The notes beneath the pieces are model-generated. The model saw only the letters and a program-made list of their open reading frames with translations, did not search any database and was not told where the DNA came from. Below are positions 51,270 to 59,803 of a stretch of 64,000 nucleotides of DNA, piece by piece. Where the stretch lies: contig CAYFIR010000006.1 of assembly GCA_964343195.1 (NCBI GenBank), positions 1 through 64,000 on the forward strand, read 5' to 3'. The DNA comes from CAYVAP01 sp964343195. GTDB lineage: Bacteria > Bacteroidota > Bacteroidia > J057. The translations under genes and the position numbers were made by a program. The number at the start of each line of letters is the position of its first letter. Within the stretch, counting starts at the first letter, position 1.

Positions 51270-52220
51270 ATGAATAATGCTCAATCCCCTGCTATCCGCA
51301 AGGAAAATATCGCCCATGAAGCCATCCAGATCCTGAAAACCGTGATGCTCCTGGAACAAAGCTATGCCGCCAGCTATTTGGTGCGCATCCTCCAGGCTGA
51401 TGAGCGCTACAAATTCCGCAAAATCGCCCATCAGGACCTCGAAACCTATGGCGTGTTGGAGGACTTGCGCTTCTCCCGCCTCGAAGACATCATCCATTAC
51501 CTGAGTGTGGAAGGCTTTCTAACGGTGAAAAATGGCCTCTACGGCACCATGGACATCACTGACAAGGGTCGTGAGTACCTGGAAAATCCCTATGACCTGG
51601 AGGTGCCCCGCAGCGAACTGTTTCGCAACTGGGTGCAGATTCAGTTGGACATCAGCCTCCGGAGCCTTCGTCGCGAACAGGCCGAGCAATCGGGGCGTCC
51701 TCCCTACGAACTGTACACCAACTACGTGATGAGCACCATTGCGCGGCAGATGCCCGCCACTTTGGGGGAATTGGAAAAAATCCCCGGCATGAAAAACCTG
51801 GGGCAGCCTCTGAAAGAAGCCATCCTTGGCAAGGTGCAAGAGATGCATGCCCTTTTGGCACAAAACGAAGCCAGTGAAGGAGCAGTCGCCAAGGCCTTTT
51901 CTCCCGGACACCGCAAGATCAGAGAACTATTTGAAGCGGGCTTCTCGGTGGAGGACATCTCCCGCCGCCGGAACCTAAAACCCGGAACCATTCGGAGTTA
52001 TCTGGCCGATCTGTATGAGGCAGGTCAACTGGACCTCAAGCCCTGGATTGAGCAGGAAGTGGAAAGTCAAACCCTGCATAAAGGGCGGGAGTATTTCAAA
52101 AGTGCCAAGTCGCCCCGTCTGAATGAGGCAAAGGAAGTACTGGGCTACGACTATGACGTGTTGCGCCTTTGCCGCGCATACGCCAATCAGGTTGGTGAGC
52201 CGATGGCGGCCTATGGATGA
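51270..52220 (+). CDS. RQC-HRDC-HTH protein, copy 2 (paralogue)
   Basis: 316 residues, collinear with the previous gene across all three domains: RQC (AIQILKTVMLLEQSYAASYL, LETYGVLEDLRFSRLED, YGTMDITDKGREYL), HRDC (LRSLRREQAEQSGRPPYELY, LEKIPGMKNLGQPLKEAIL) and HTH (IRELFEAGFSVEDISRRRN, LDLKPWIEQEVESQTLHKG). The best-kept segment is the HTH tail (R-R-N-L-K-P and K-PWIEQ in both). The HRDC part is more diverged than the rest. No helicase motif is present. The two genes probably arose by tandem duplication and are transcribed in the same direction. Confidence 0.83.
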   Translation: MNNAQSPAIRKENIAHEAIQILKTVMLLEQSYAASYLVRILQADERYKFRKIAHQDLETYGVLEDLRFSRLEDIIHYLSVEGFLTVKNGLYGTMDITDKGREYLENPYDLEVPRSELFRNWVQIQLDISLRSLRREQAEQSGRPPYELYTNYVMSTIARQMPATLGELEKIPGMKNLGQPLKEAILGKVQEMHALLAQNEASEGAVAKAFSPGHRKIRELFEAGFSVEDISRRRNLKPGTIRSYLADLYEAGQLDLKPWIEQEVESQTLHKGREYFKSAKSPRLNEAKEVLGYDYDVLRLCRAYANQVGEPMAAYG

Positions 52221-52423
52221 TTGACCCTTGGATTTGTATATCTGTCTGCGTGCTCTGCTCCCGGCGATTGCCGGGTGGCGGGGCATTGCTGGTTTTGGTG
52301 CTCAAAAATTGACCACTTGGCTTTTTCGTCTTCGAGATCTTTGTGCTCTCCTTTCAGGCGAATCCAGATGGAACTGGTCTCGTAGAAAATGCTGATATTA
52401 CCAGGAAAAACCGATTCAAAAGG

Positions 52424-53326
52424 ATGGAAATACCTGCTATTCCCAATCTGATACACTACGCTATTCCCGCTTTCATCGTCCTGCTGCTGGCTGAGGCCAT
52501 TGTGGGAGCCTGGGAGAAAAAAGACTGGTACGAAGCCAAAGATACCTTTAGCAGCCTCGCCATGGGCATCGGCAATGTCCTCATCAACCTGCTGGCCAAG
52601 GGGCTCGTCGTTGGTGCCTACTATTTGGTGTACCAATGGCACCTCTTTGACTTGGGCTGGGCCTGGTGGGTGTGGGGACTGGCTTTCTTTGGTGAGGACC
52701 TCACCTACTACTGGTATCACCGCAAGGCACACGAAATCCGCTACTTCTGGGCCTCGCATGTCGTCCATCATTCTTCGCAGAAGTACAACCTGGGCACTGC
52801 CCTGCGGCAGACCTGGACGGGCAATATCAGCGGCAGTTTCCTCTTCTGGCTATGGATGCCGCTGATGGGATTTCATCCAGTGATGATCGCAGCTTTGCAG
52901 TCAATCAGCCTGCTGTACCAGTTCTGGATTCACACCGAGGCGATTGACAAATTGCCCGTGCCCATTGAGTTTATCTTTAACACGCCTTCCCATCACCGTG
53001 TGCATCATGGTTCCGATGTCAAGTACCTGGACCGCAACCACGCCGGGGTGCTGATCATCTGGGACCGGATGTTTGGTACTTTTCAGGCAGAGGAAGAGCG
53101 GCCACACTATGGACTCACCACGAACATCAGCACCTACAATCCCCTGCGAATCGCGACGCATGAGTGGGCCGACATGATTCGTGATTTGCGCCGATATCCC
53201 CGTCATGCCTGGGGCTATGTGTTTGGCCCTCCCGGCTGGAGCCATGATGGCAGCCGCAAGACCTCGGAGGAATTGAGGAGGGAGCAGATGCTCGCGCAGC
53301 CTGCTGAAAACTGGGATGACTTCTAG
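52424..53326 (+). CDS. Fatty acid hydroxylase / sterol desaturase family protein
   Basis: 300 residues from ATG 52424 (MEIPAIPNLIHYAIP), preceded by AAAAGG; the frame extends 27 codons further without support. It is a four-helix membrane enzyme with the di-iron histidine clusters of the family: WYHRKAHEIRYFW, ASHVVHHSS, HTEAIDKL and SHHRVHHGSDVKY, with the last His in ERPHYGLTTN. Members use oxygen to hydroxylate lipid tails, for example carotenoids, ceramides or fatty alcohols. The substrate is unknown. The stop codon lies inside the first hairpin of the inverted repeat, which may act as its terminator. Confidence 0.92.
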   Translation: MEIPAIPNLIHYAIPAFIVLLLAEAIVGAWEKKDWYEAKDTFSSLAMGIGNVLINLLAKGLVVGAYYLVYQWHLFDLGWAWWVWGLAFFGEDLTYYWYHRKAHEIRYFWASHVVHHSSQKYNLGTALRQTWTGNISGSFLFWLWMPLMGFHPVMIAALQSISLLYQFWIHTEAIDKLPVPIEFIFNTPSHHRVHHGSDVKYLDRNHAGVLIIWDRMFGTFQAEEERPHYGLTTNISTYNPLRIATHEWADMIRDLRRYPRHAWGYVFGPPGWSHDGSRKTSEELRREQMLAQPAENWDDF

Positions 53327-53398
53327 CCGGGGAATAAATTCGCCCGGCTAGTAAAAGGCGTCCAACTTTCTTGCTGTGCGGTTTTAACCCGCAGCAAG
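53323..53398 (-). repeat. Two-hairpin repeat, right copy (inverted)
   Basis: Inverted copy of 49759-49833. It has hairpin TAGCCGGG ... CCCGGCTA (53324-53350), whose first three bases are the stop codon of the hydroxylase gene, and hairpin CTTGCTG ... CAGCAAG (53370-53398). Confidence 0.85.
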
Positions 53399-53457
53399 CG
53401 TGGAGGGGAAAAGCTGTCACTGCGGCCTCAGGCCGTCCCAAAACTCATTCCCCACTT

Positions 53458-53512
53458 TGAAAAAGGGGGGTGGCATTTCGCCCCGCGAAATGACGGGGGG
53501 ATTCGATGATAC
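53458..53512 (+). repeat. G-rich hairpin related to the 155-bp repeat
   Basis: AAAAGGGGGGTGG, then the hairpin CATTTCG-CCCCG-CGAAATG (53474-53492), then ACGGGGGGATTCG. The layout matches the GGGGGGTG-hairpin-CGGGGGGAT core of the 39557-39899 repeat, although the hairpin stem sequence differs. Confidence 0.65.
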
Positions 53513-53769
53513 TGTGGGCGATCAGCCCCGCAAGCAGAGGCAAATAACAGCTCACCCCTCCGACTTTTAGCCTTTCCAGATAGTATGCCTAAGAGATATG
53601 ATCGATCCTCCCAAATGTAGTTGGCGAAGCACAATCGCCTCCGAACATTACTATTTCCCGCAGGTTCACTAAATTAGCTCGCAGTACAGCTCAATTCCCT
53701 AGTGTATTCGGGGCGAATGGATCTATCAGGAGATTATAGATGAAAAATGGCCTGCTAGTCTTTTCTGTT

Positions 53770-53826
53770 ACGAATTGCTAATCACGTTGAGCGTAGTGAA
53801 ATCCCGCTGAGCGGGAAATTTCGAAT
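53770..53826. repeat. Dispersed ACGAAT-type repeat upstream of the secreted PIG-L gene
   Basis: ACGAATTGCTAATCACG at the left and AAATTTCGAATACC at the right enclose TTGAGCGTAGTGAAATCCCG and CTGAGCGGGAA. It is the last feature before the TTG start at 53850. The rest of 53513-53849 has no gene. Confidence 0.5.
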
Positions 53827-53849
53827 ACCTCCACTAGAACCTTACACTC

Positions 53850-56354
53850 TTGAAGACTCTACGAATCTTTCTCCTGGCTGCCCTGGTACTGGCTACTGGC
53901 CAACTGGTGGCTCAAAATCCCATGCCGGCCCGAAGCGCCGCTGAATTGCAACATCAGCTCAAGCGCCTGCGCGTGCTAGGCTCAGTCTTATATGTTGCGG
54001 CTCACCCTGACGATGAAAACCAGCGCCTGATCACGACCTTTGCCAATGGCTACGGCTACCGCACTGCCTACCTCTCCCTTACCCGAGGAGATGGAGGCCA
54101 AAACCTGATCGGCGATGAAAAGGGCGAATTGCTCGGGATGTTGCGCACCCAGGAACTGCTACAGGCCCGTCGCATCGATGGGGGAGAGCAGACCTTCAGC
54201 CGTGCATATGACTTTGGCTATTCCAAGACCCCGGAAGAAACCCTGGAAATCTGGGACGAAGAAAAAGTGCTCGCCGACGTAGTCTGGGCCATCCGAAAGT
54301 TTCGGCCCGACATCATCGTAACAAGATTTGCGACGCCAGAAGATGGTGGCGGTGGACATGGTCACCATACAGCCTCGGCCATGCTGGCCCATCAGGCCTT
54401 TGACCTGGCTGCTGATCCCAGTGCCTTTCCTGAGCAACTGGCCTACGTGGAGCCCTGGCAGCCCAAGCGCCTGTTTTGGAACAACTACTGGGTGTTTCGA
54501 CGGTACCAGCCTTCGGAGGAAGAACTCAAAGGAATCGTTACGATGGACATCGGGCAGTATGATCCGCTGTTGGGCGAAAGCTATGGGGAGATTGCTTCTC
54601 GCGCTCGCTCCATGCACAAGTGTCAGGCCTTTGGCGCAGCGCTGCTGCATGGGTCGCAGACCGAGTACCTCGACCTGGAAAAGGGAGAACCACTAGAAAA
54701 CAACGACCCCTTCTATGGGGTGGAGACTTCCTGGAGCAGAGTAGGCGCACCTGAAATTGGCGTGCTGCTCGACCGCGCCTACAATGAATTTGATCCGACT
54801 CGCCCGACTCAGGTGATCCCAACCCTGTTACTGGCTTATGAGCAAATGAAGGATGGAGAGGGCTATTGGTACGAACAAAAGCGGAAAGAAATCAAGGAAG
54901 CCATTGCCTATGCGGCTGGCCTTTGGTTTGAAGTGGACAGCGACGAACCGCTAGTGGCACAGGGGGACAGTGCTGGCATGGAAGCTCATTACCTCAAGCG
55001 GAGCAACTATCCCGTTACCCTGAAATCCATCGACTTTGGCTATGAGGGGCAAATGGTTGAGCTGAATGCCGAACTGGCTCAAAATGGCGAAGTCGGCACC
55101 TATCATGCGAAGTTTCCGCTGGAAAATATGCCGGTGAGCCAACCCTACTGGTTACGAGAGCCTCAGGCGAAAGGAATCTTCAACGTAGAAAATCAACAGG
55201 AAATTGGCCTGGCTGAGAATCCTGCAGCACTGAAAGCGACTTTCACCTTTGAAATTGATGGCGTAGAACTGAGCCTTGAGACACCCGTCGTCCACCAGTA
55301 TGTGGATCGCTCCATTGGGGAATTGTATCGGCCTTTCCTGGTTACGCCCGCTATCACCGCGAATGTGGCCGATGGGGTCTACCTCTTTCCGAATGAAGAA
55401 TCGCAGACCGTGAACCTGTTGGTGAAAAGCTTTGCCCAGGAGGCTAACGGAAAATTGTCCTTTGAACTGCCTGAAGGCTGGCAGGTTTCGCCTACTGAGC
55501 TGGATGTATCCTTCGATTTTGCAGGGCAGGAAAAGGCTTATCATGTGGAGGTTACTCCACCAGCAGTACAGAGTGTCGGTACGTTCCGCGTCAACATTAC
55601 GACGGGTGGGCAGACCTATTCACACAGCCAGCGACTGATCAACTACGACCACATTCCGGCTCAGATGGTTTTCAACCCTGCTGAGGCGAAGTTGGCGCGG
55701 GTACCCTTTCAAAAGCGCGGTCGCCTGATTGGCTACCTCATGGGTTCAGGGGATGAAATTCCCAGTTCGCTCAAGCAGGTAGGCTACGAGGTGGAGATCC
55801 TGAGCGAAGATCAGATCACTCCTGAGAATCTGGCGAAATATGACGCGGTCATTGCCGGAATCAGGGCTTACAACACCATTGACCGCATTGACTTTTTGCA
55901 GGAGCAGATCCTGGAATATGTGCAAAAAGGCGGAACCTACATGGTGCAGTACAACACCAACCGGGGACTGAAGATGGACATGGGACGTATTGGTCCTTAT
56001 CCTTTGACCATCAGCCGGGACAGGGTAACCAAGGAGGAAGCCGAAATGACTTTTCTTTACCCCAACCATCCCGTGTTGAATTTTCCCAACAAGCTGACGG
56101 AACAGGACTTTGAAGGCTGGATACAGGAGCGTGGGCTCTACTATCCGAATGAATGGGATGAAGCTTACACTCCCATCTTCGAGGCCAATGACCCCGGAGA
56201 GGACCCTGTGCAGGGAGCCTTGCTGATTGCTGAGTATGGCGACGGATACTTCATCTACACGGGGTTGAGCTTCTTCCGGGAGCTGCCTGCCGGTGTGCCC
56301 GGTGCCTATCGACTGTTTGCCAATCTGCTGTCGCTGGGGAAGGAGGAGAGGTAG
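53850..56354 (+). CDS. Large secreted PIG-L family deacetylase-like protein
   Basis: 834 residues starting at a TTG (53850); no ATG is near, and the signal peptide (MKTLRIFLLAALVLATGQLVAQ) begins exactly there. The first ~280 residues form a PIG-L/LmbE domain with metal motifs VAAHPDDENQ and GGGGHGHHTASAML, plus SLTRGDGGQN. The remaining ~550 residues are beta-sandwich domains and a C-terminal class I glutamine amidotransferase-like fold region (YDAVIAGIRAYNT, YVQKGGTYMVQYNTNRG). This layout is frequent in Bacteroidota secreted PIG-L proteins. It probably acts on periplasmic or extracellular N-acetyl sugars; the substrate is unknown. Confidence 0.9.
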   Translation: MKTLRIFLLAALVLATGQLVAQNPMPARSAAELQHQLKRLRVLGSVLYVAAHPDDENQRLITTFANGYGYRTAYLSLTRGDGGQNLIGDEKGELLGMLRTQELLQARRIDGGEQTFSRAYDFGYSKTPEETLEIWDEEKVLADVVWAIRKFRPDIIVTRFATPEDGGGGHGHHTASAMLAHQAFDLAADPSAFPEQLAYVEPWQPKRLFWNNYWVFRRYQPSEEELKGIVTMDIGQYDPLLGESYGEIASRARSMHKCQAFGAALLHGSQTEYLDLEKGEPLENNDPFYGVETSWSRVGAPEIGVLLDRAYNEFDPTRPTQVIPTLLLAYEQMKDGEGYWYEQKRKEIKEAIAYAAGLWFEVDSDEPLVAQGDSAGMEAHYLKRSNYPVTLKSIDFGYEGQMVELNAELAQNGEVGTYHAKFPLENMPVSQPYWLREPQAKGIFNVENQQEIGLAENPAALKATFTFEIDGVELSLETPVVHQYVDRSIGELYRPFLVTPAITANVADGVYLFPNEESQTVNLLVKSFAQEANGKLSFELPEGWQVSPTELDVSFDFAGQEKAYHVEVTPPAVQSVGTFRVNITTGGQTYSHSQRLINYDHIPAQMVFNPAEAKLARVPFQKRGRLIGYLMGSGDEIPSSLKQVGYEVEILSEDQITPENLAKYDAVIAGIRAYNTIDRIDFLQEQILEYVQKGGTYMVQYNTNRGLKMDMGRIGPYPLTISRDRVTKEEAEMTFLYPNHPVLNFPNKLTEQDFEGWIQERGLYYPNEWDEAYTPIFEANDPGEDPVQGALLIAEYGDGYFIYTGLSFFRELPAGVPGAYRLFANLLSLGKEER

Positions 56355-56378
56355 AAAAAATGAATACCGCAAATACCC

Positions 56379-56963
56379 ATGAAAATCTTAACAGTTCAAG
56401 TCATTATCCGGCTGACCATTTTTATCTCAGCATTTAGTTGGGTACCACTATCGGCACAGGATATGGCGGGAGACCCTCCTCCCAGTGCAATGCCTACTGC
56501 TGACTCGCTTAGTGCAATGTACCGCAGCGTTTACCTGCATACAGGAGTCTTCTATCCGCATGAAATCCTCGGCATGAGTGATGGTATGCTCGTTGGGGTA
56601 CAGGTGAACCAGAGTCTGTCTTCCTATTTTCAACTGGGGCTAAGCTATCGGGTCTCGACGGTTCAGGACAGCAATGCCCTGGCTGCCACTTGGAGCCTGT
56701 TAGGTGCTCAGTTGGCATTTGATCCATTCTCCTCCCAGATGAAGGTTCGGCCATTCTTTTCGGTGGGTGGAGGACTGGCCTGGTATCGGCAATCGGGAAC
56801 CCGTAGCCGAGGTTCTTACCTGGATGCCGGGCTGGGAGTGTACCTACGTGTTGGGGAGCAGATGGGAATAAGGGTGGGAATCAAAGGATTGGGCTTTCAG
56901 GCTGAAGACTCTGGGAAGCAGGTAAGTTTCCTGACTGACTTTGGGCTTGTGTGGTATTGGTAA
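56379..56963 (+). CDS. Outer membrane beta-barrel-like protein
   Basis: 194 residues with a signal peptide (about 1-28, ending PLSAQ). The mature part alternates hydrophobic and polar residues in short strands rich in Gly, Tyr and Trp (YFQLGLSYRVST, RPFFSVGGGLAWYRQ, LDAGLGVYLRVGEQ, FLTDFGLVWYW) and ends in an aromatic residue, as 8-stranded outer membrane barrels do. It follows the secreted PIG-L gene by 24 bp on the same strand, so the two may be co-transcribed. The function is unknown. Confidence 0.75.
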   Translation: MKILTVQVIIRLTIFISAFSWVPLSAQDMAGDPPPSAMPTADSLSAMYRSVYLHTGVFYPHEILGMSDGMLVGVQVNQSLSSYFQLGLSYRVSTVQDSNALAATWSLLGAQLAFDPFSSQMKVRPFFSVGGGLAWYRQSGTRSRGSYLDAGLGVYLRVGEQMGIRVGIKGLGFQAEDSGKQVSFLTDFGLVWYW

Positions 56964-57008
56964 GAGGAGGCCGTCTCAAATTGGAAATCAGGAGAAAAGA
57001 ACCAGCAT

Positions 57009-57893
57009 ATGTCTATGAGTGAGCCAACGACGGAAGCATTGAACTGCCGGGGACACCTGCTCACCCTCGACCGCCCCAGGGTGATGGGCATCCTCAACCT
57101 GACGCCAGATAGTTTTTCGGATGGGGGGCAGTACAACAACCCCGACAGAGCGCTGGCTCACGCGGGCGAAATGCTGGAGCAGGGAGCGGACATCATTGAC
57201 ATTGGAGGATTTTCTTCGCGCCCAAAAGCCCAGATTGTCTCGGCTGACGATGAACTGGACCGCATCTATGAGATCACCCGCAGGATCATGGAACGCTATC
57301 CGGAGGCGATCATTTCCGTGGATACCTATCAACCCGCTGTCGCGGAGGCGATGATCGGGCTTGGGGTGCATATCATCAACGACATCACCGGAGGGCGGGG
57401 CTACGATGAAGATCCACAGGCTGACTCGGGCATGATGGAGTATCTGGCGAAAGTGGGCAACGTGCCCTACATCATCATGCACATGCAGGGTACGCCTCAA
57501 ACCATGCAGGACAACCCGCAGTATGAAGATCCGGTACAGGATGTATCGCAGTTCTTTGTGCAGCAGTTGCGAAAGGCTCAGGCCCTGGGGCTCAAGGACG
57601 TGGTGCTGGACCCGGGGTTTGGCTTTGGCAAAAGCATTCTGCATAATTACCAGCTACTCGGAGGGATGGATCAGTTCGTGTTGCTGGACCGGCCTGTGCT
57701 GGTGGGTATTTCTCGCAAAAGCATGATGTACCGGCTATTCGATACCGATCCCAACGATGTGTTGGACCTCACCACGGCTCTTCACCTGAAGTCTCTTGAG
57801 AAAGGGGCGCATATTTTGAGGGTGCATGATGTGAAGCAAGCAAAACGCTTGGTAGATTTGTACCTGTACTTGCAACAGCATGAAATTATTTGA
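57009..57893 (+). CDS. folP: Dihydropteroate synthase
   Basis: A 294-residue TIM-barrel enzyme that joins p-aminobenzoate to the dihydropterin pyrophosphate in folate synthesis. Signatures: RVMGILNLTPDSFSDGG, GADIIDIGGFSSRP, INDITGGRG, IIMHMQGTPQTMQ, DPGFGFGKS and the C-terminal RVHDV. The length is slightly above average. It overlaps cdaA by 14 bp, implying coupled translation. folP is often located just upstream of cdaA in Bacteroidota. Confidence 0.97.
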   Translation: MSMSEPTTEALNCRGHLLTLDRPRVMGILNLTPDSFSDGGQYNNPDRALAHAGEMLEQGADIIDIGGFSSRPKAQIVSADDELDRIYEITRRIMERYPEAIISVDTYQPAVAEAMIGLGVHIINDITGGRGYDEDPQADSGMMEYLAKVGNVPYIIMHMQGTPQTMQDNPQYEDPVQDVSQFFVQQLRKAQALGLKDVVLDPGFGFGKSILHNYQLLGGMDQFVLLDRPVLVGISRKSMMYRLFDTDPNDVLDLTTALHLKSLEKGAHILRVHDVKQAKRLVDLYLYLQQHEII

Positions 57894-58668
57894 GATCGGC
57901 TTTGTGGACTTTCGGCTGGTAGATATCCTGGATATCTTCCTGGTGTCCCTGCTGTTGTACAATCTCTACCAGAATATCCGCGGGCGTCTGGCGCTGCGGG
58001 TGATCAGCGTGATCATTTCCATTTTTCTGATCTGGAAGCTGGTGGTGCTACTGGATTTCAGGTTGCTGGGCAGTATTCTGGATGCTTTTTTGAGTCTGGG
58101 GGCAGTGGCCCTGGTCATCATATTTGCCCCCGAGATACGAGGCTTCCTCTCTGCCATCGGGAAAAATACCCTCTTTGACCGCATTGTGCGGCAGGTGTCG
58201 GCTGGACCCGTAAGCGAAGCTGCCTATCGAGAAGTGGTAGATGCCCTTAAAAGCCTCAGAGCCACAGGTAACGGAGCCCTGATCATCTTCACGGGGGGAG
58301 ATCCATTGATTGACATACAGGAAACCGGAGATCAACTGGATGCTGCCATAGCCGCCCGATTGATTTATACCATTTTTCAAAAAGAGAGCCCCCTGCACGA
58401 TGGAGCCATGATCCTGCACGACAACAAGATCGCCGCGGTACGGTGTATTCTGCCCATTAGCAAGACCACTGGGCTTGATCCCGAATTGGGATTGCGGCAC
58501 CGCTCTGCCCTCGGTATATCCGAGCAGTCAGACACCCTGGCCATTGTGGTCTCGGAAGAGAGGCGTGAAGTGTCACTGGCCTCCCGGGGAAAGCTCCGTC
58601 GCAATGTAGACTATCAGGAGGTCGAAGATGCCATTCGCTCCCATTACCGACAGGTCGTCACCGCATAA
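57880..58668 (+). CDS. cdaA: Diadenylate cyclase CdaA (c-di-AMP synthase)
   Basis: A 262-residue membrane enzyme that makes cyclic di-AMP from two ATP. Three N-terminal membrane helices lie in residues ~1-80 (ILDIFLVSLLLYNLYQNIRG, VISVIISIFLIWKLVVLLD, LGAVALVIIFAPEIRG). The DAC domain has the catalytic DGAMILHDNKIAAVRCILP and RHRSALGISEQ motifs. c-di-AMP controls osmolyte and potassium transport and cell-wall homeostasis. The start overlaps folP. No CdaR or GlmM gene follows; folB does. This is the only nucleotide second-messenger gene in the window. Confidence 0.97.
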   Translation: MKLFEIGFVDFRLVDILDIFLVSLLLYNLYQNIRGRLALRVISVIISIFLIWKLVVLLDFRLLGSILDAFLSLGAVALVIIFAPEIRGFLSAIGKNTLFDRIVRQVSAGPVSEAAYREVVDALKSLRATGNGALIIFTGGDPLIDIQETGDQLDAAIAARLIYTIFQKESPLHDGAMILHDNKIAAVRCILPISKTTGLDPELGLRHRSALGISEQSDTLAIVVSEERREVSLASRGKLRRNVDYQEVEDAIRSHYRQVVTA

Positions 58669-58683
58669 CAGACGCGAAAATAC

Positions 58684-59043
58684 ATGATCGGAACCATCGC
58701 AATTGAAGGAATCGAGGTGTACGCCTACCACGGCGTGTATGCCGCCGAGCGAAAATATGGGAACAGGTTTCTGGTCGATGTATATCTCCGGGCTCCAATT
58801 TTGCAGGCCGGAGAGGTGGATCACCTAAACCAAACGGTGAATTACCAGTCTGTATATCAGCGGGTGCTGGAAATCATGGATAATCCGGTGGATTTACTGG
58901 AAACCCTTGTGGTGAGAATAGGGCGAGAGATTTTGGCCCAATTTGAACCCGTACAGTCCGCGAAAGTGCGTGTAACCAAACTGGGGCCTATGTCGATGGA
59001 GCAGTGTAAGCAAACATTTGTAGAAGCTGAATTTCATCGATAG
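58684..59043 (+). CDS. folB: Dihydroneopterin aldolase
   Basis: A 119-residue folate enzyme that cleaves dihydroneopterin to 6-hydroxymethyl-dihydropterin. It shows the family opening GIEVYAYHGVYAAERK with GNRFLVDVYL and the C-terminal KLGPMSMEQCKQTFVEAEF. The length is typical. It is 15 bp downstream of cdaA, so the set is folP-cdaA-folB: two folate enzymes around the c-di-AMP synthase. Confidence 0.95.
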   Translation: MIGTIAIEGIEVYAYHGVYAAERKYGNRFLVDVYLRAPILQAGEVDHLNQTVNYQSVYQRVLEIMDNPVDLLETLVVRIGREILAQFEPVQSAKVRVTKLGPMSMEQCKQTFVEAEFHR

Positions 59044-59181
59044 CAATTTTTGGGTGTCTGGGGCGTTTTGTGGACATAAAATAGACTGGTTGACAGAGAA
59101 TTATTACGTTTTTTGTGGTTCTGGAGGTCCGAGACTTTGCAAAGCCTAAAAACAATATTAGCTTTGTATCCCTTAACAAAA

Positions 59182-59252
59182 GGCGACGTGGCCGAGTGGC
59201 TAGGCAGAGCTCTGCAAAAGCTCGTACAGCGGTTCGAATCCGCTCGTCGCCT
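59182..59252 (+). tRNA. tRNA-Cys (GCA)
   Basis: A 71-nt cloverleaf. The acceptor stem GGCGACG pairs with CGTCGCC, the anticodon stem-loop is GAGCT-CTGCAAA-AGCTC giving anticodon GCA, and the T arm is AGCGG-TTCGAAT-CCGCT. The 3' CCA is not encoded. Confidence 0.95.
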
Positions 59253-59803
59253 CCAATCCCTGTCCTGGAAGTTATCAGATATTTCCTACCTCTTGTTCTT
59301 GCTCTTTTGACCATTCCAGACGTAAAAAGTACAGTTCAAAGCTTCTTTTGAGCCAGTCCTTAACTTTGGTATTGTTGATTTAATTTATAAGAAGGTTCTT
59401 TAGATCGAAAACGATACGCTACAGTATCAAATCTTTCACCTTCACCGAATTCCCCCGAATTCGTTCTTTGTCGGAGCAAGACACTTTTAGAAGTTCCCGT
59501 GTTTGTTTGGTTTGGCCGTTTGTGCAATTCAAATGGCGCTTTTTCATCATTTTGGTGAGGAAGAAATGAAATGAGAATCAAATAAACCGTGCATTCTGAA
59601 GGTACATTTTCTCCAAATAACTAACACAATGTAGCTTTTGGTGTGGGGTTTTGGCTAGTTTGACCCAACGTATCCAGCACATTAAATTTTCTGCGTTTGA
59701 TGTGCGTTATGTATGTATTATGTGCTGAATCGTCTAAATTAGCACGCGTTCTCCACCTTGAAGTACCGAACCCAAATTACCTTGTTTAACTGGAAGGAAG
59801 TAT
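59253..59803. other. Gene-free stretch between tRNA-Cys and the OmpA gene
   Basis: 551 bp, AT-rich relative to its surroundings. A 73-codon frame on the minus strand at 59360-59581 has no recognisable features and is not accepted. A weak promoter-like pair (TTG at 59758, TACCTTGT at 59778) precedes the OmpA gene. Confidence 0.5.

Noticed and set aside
50136..52220. Frame-shifted or split recQ gene
   Set aside because: No helicase motifs are found in any frame upstream, both genes have full start-to-stop frames, and the same truncation in two paralogues argues against a random break.
59360..59581. 73-codon minus-strand frame in the tRNA-Cys to OmpA gap
   Set aside because: No start signal, family or conserved pattern seen.
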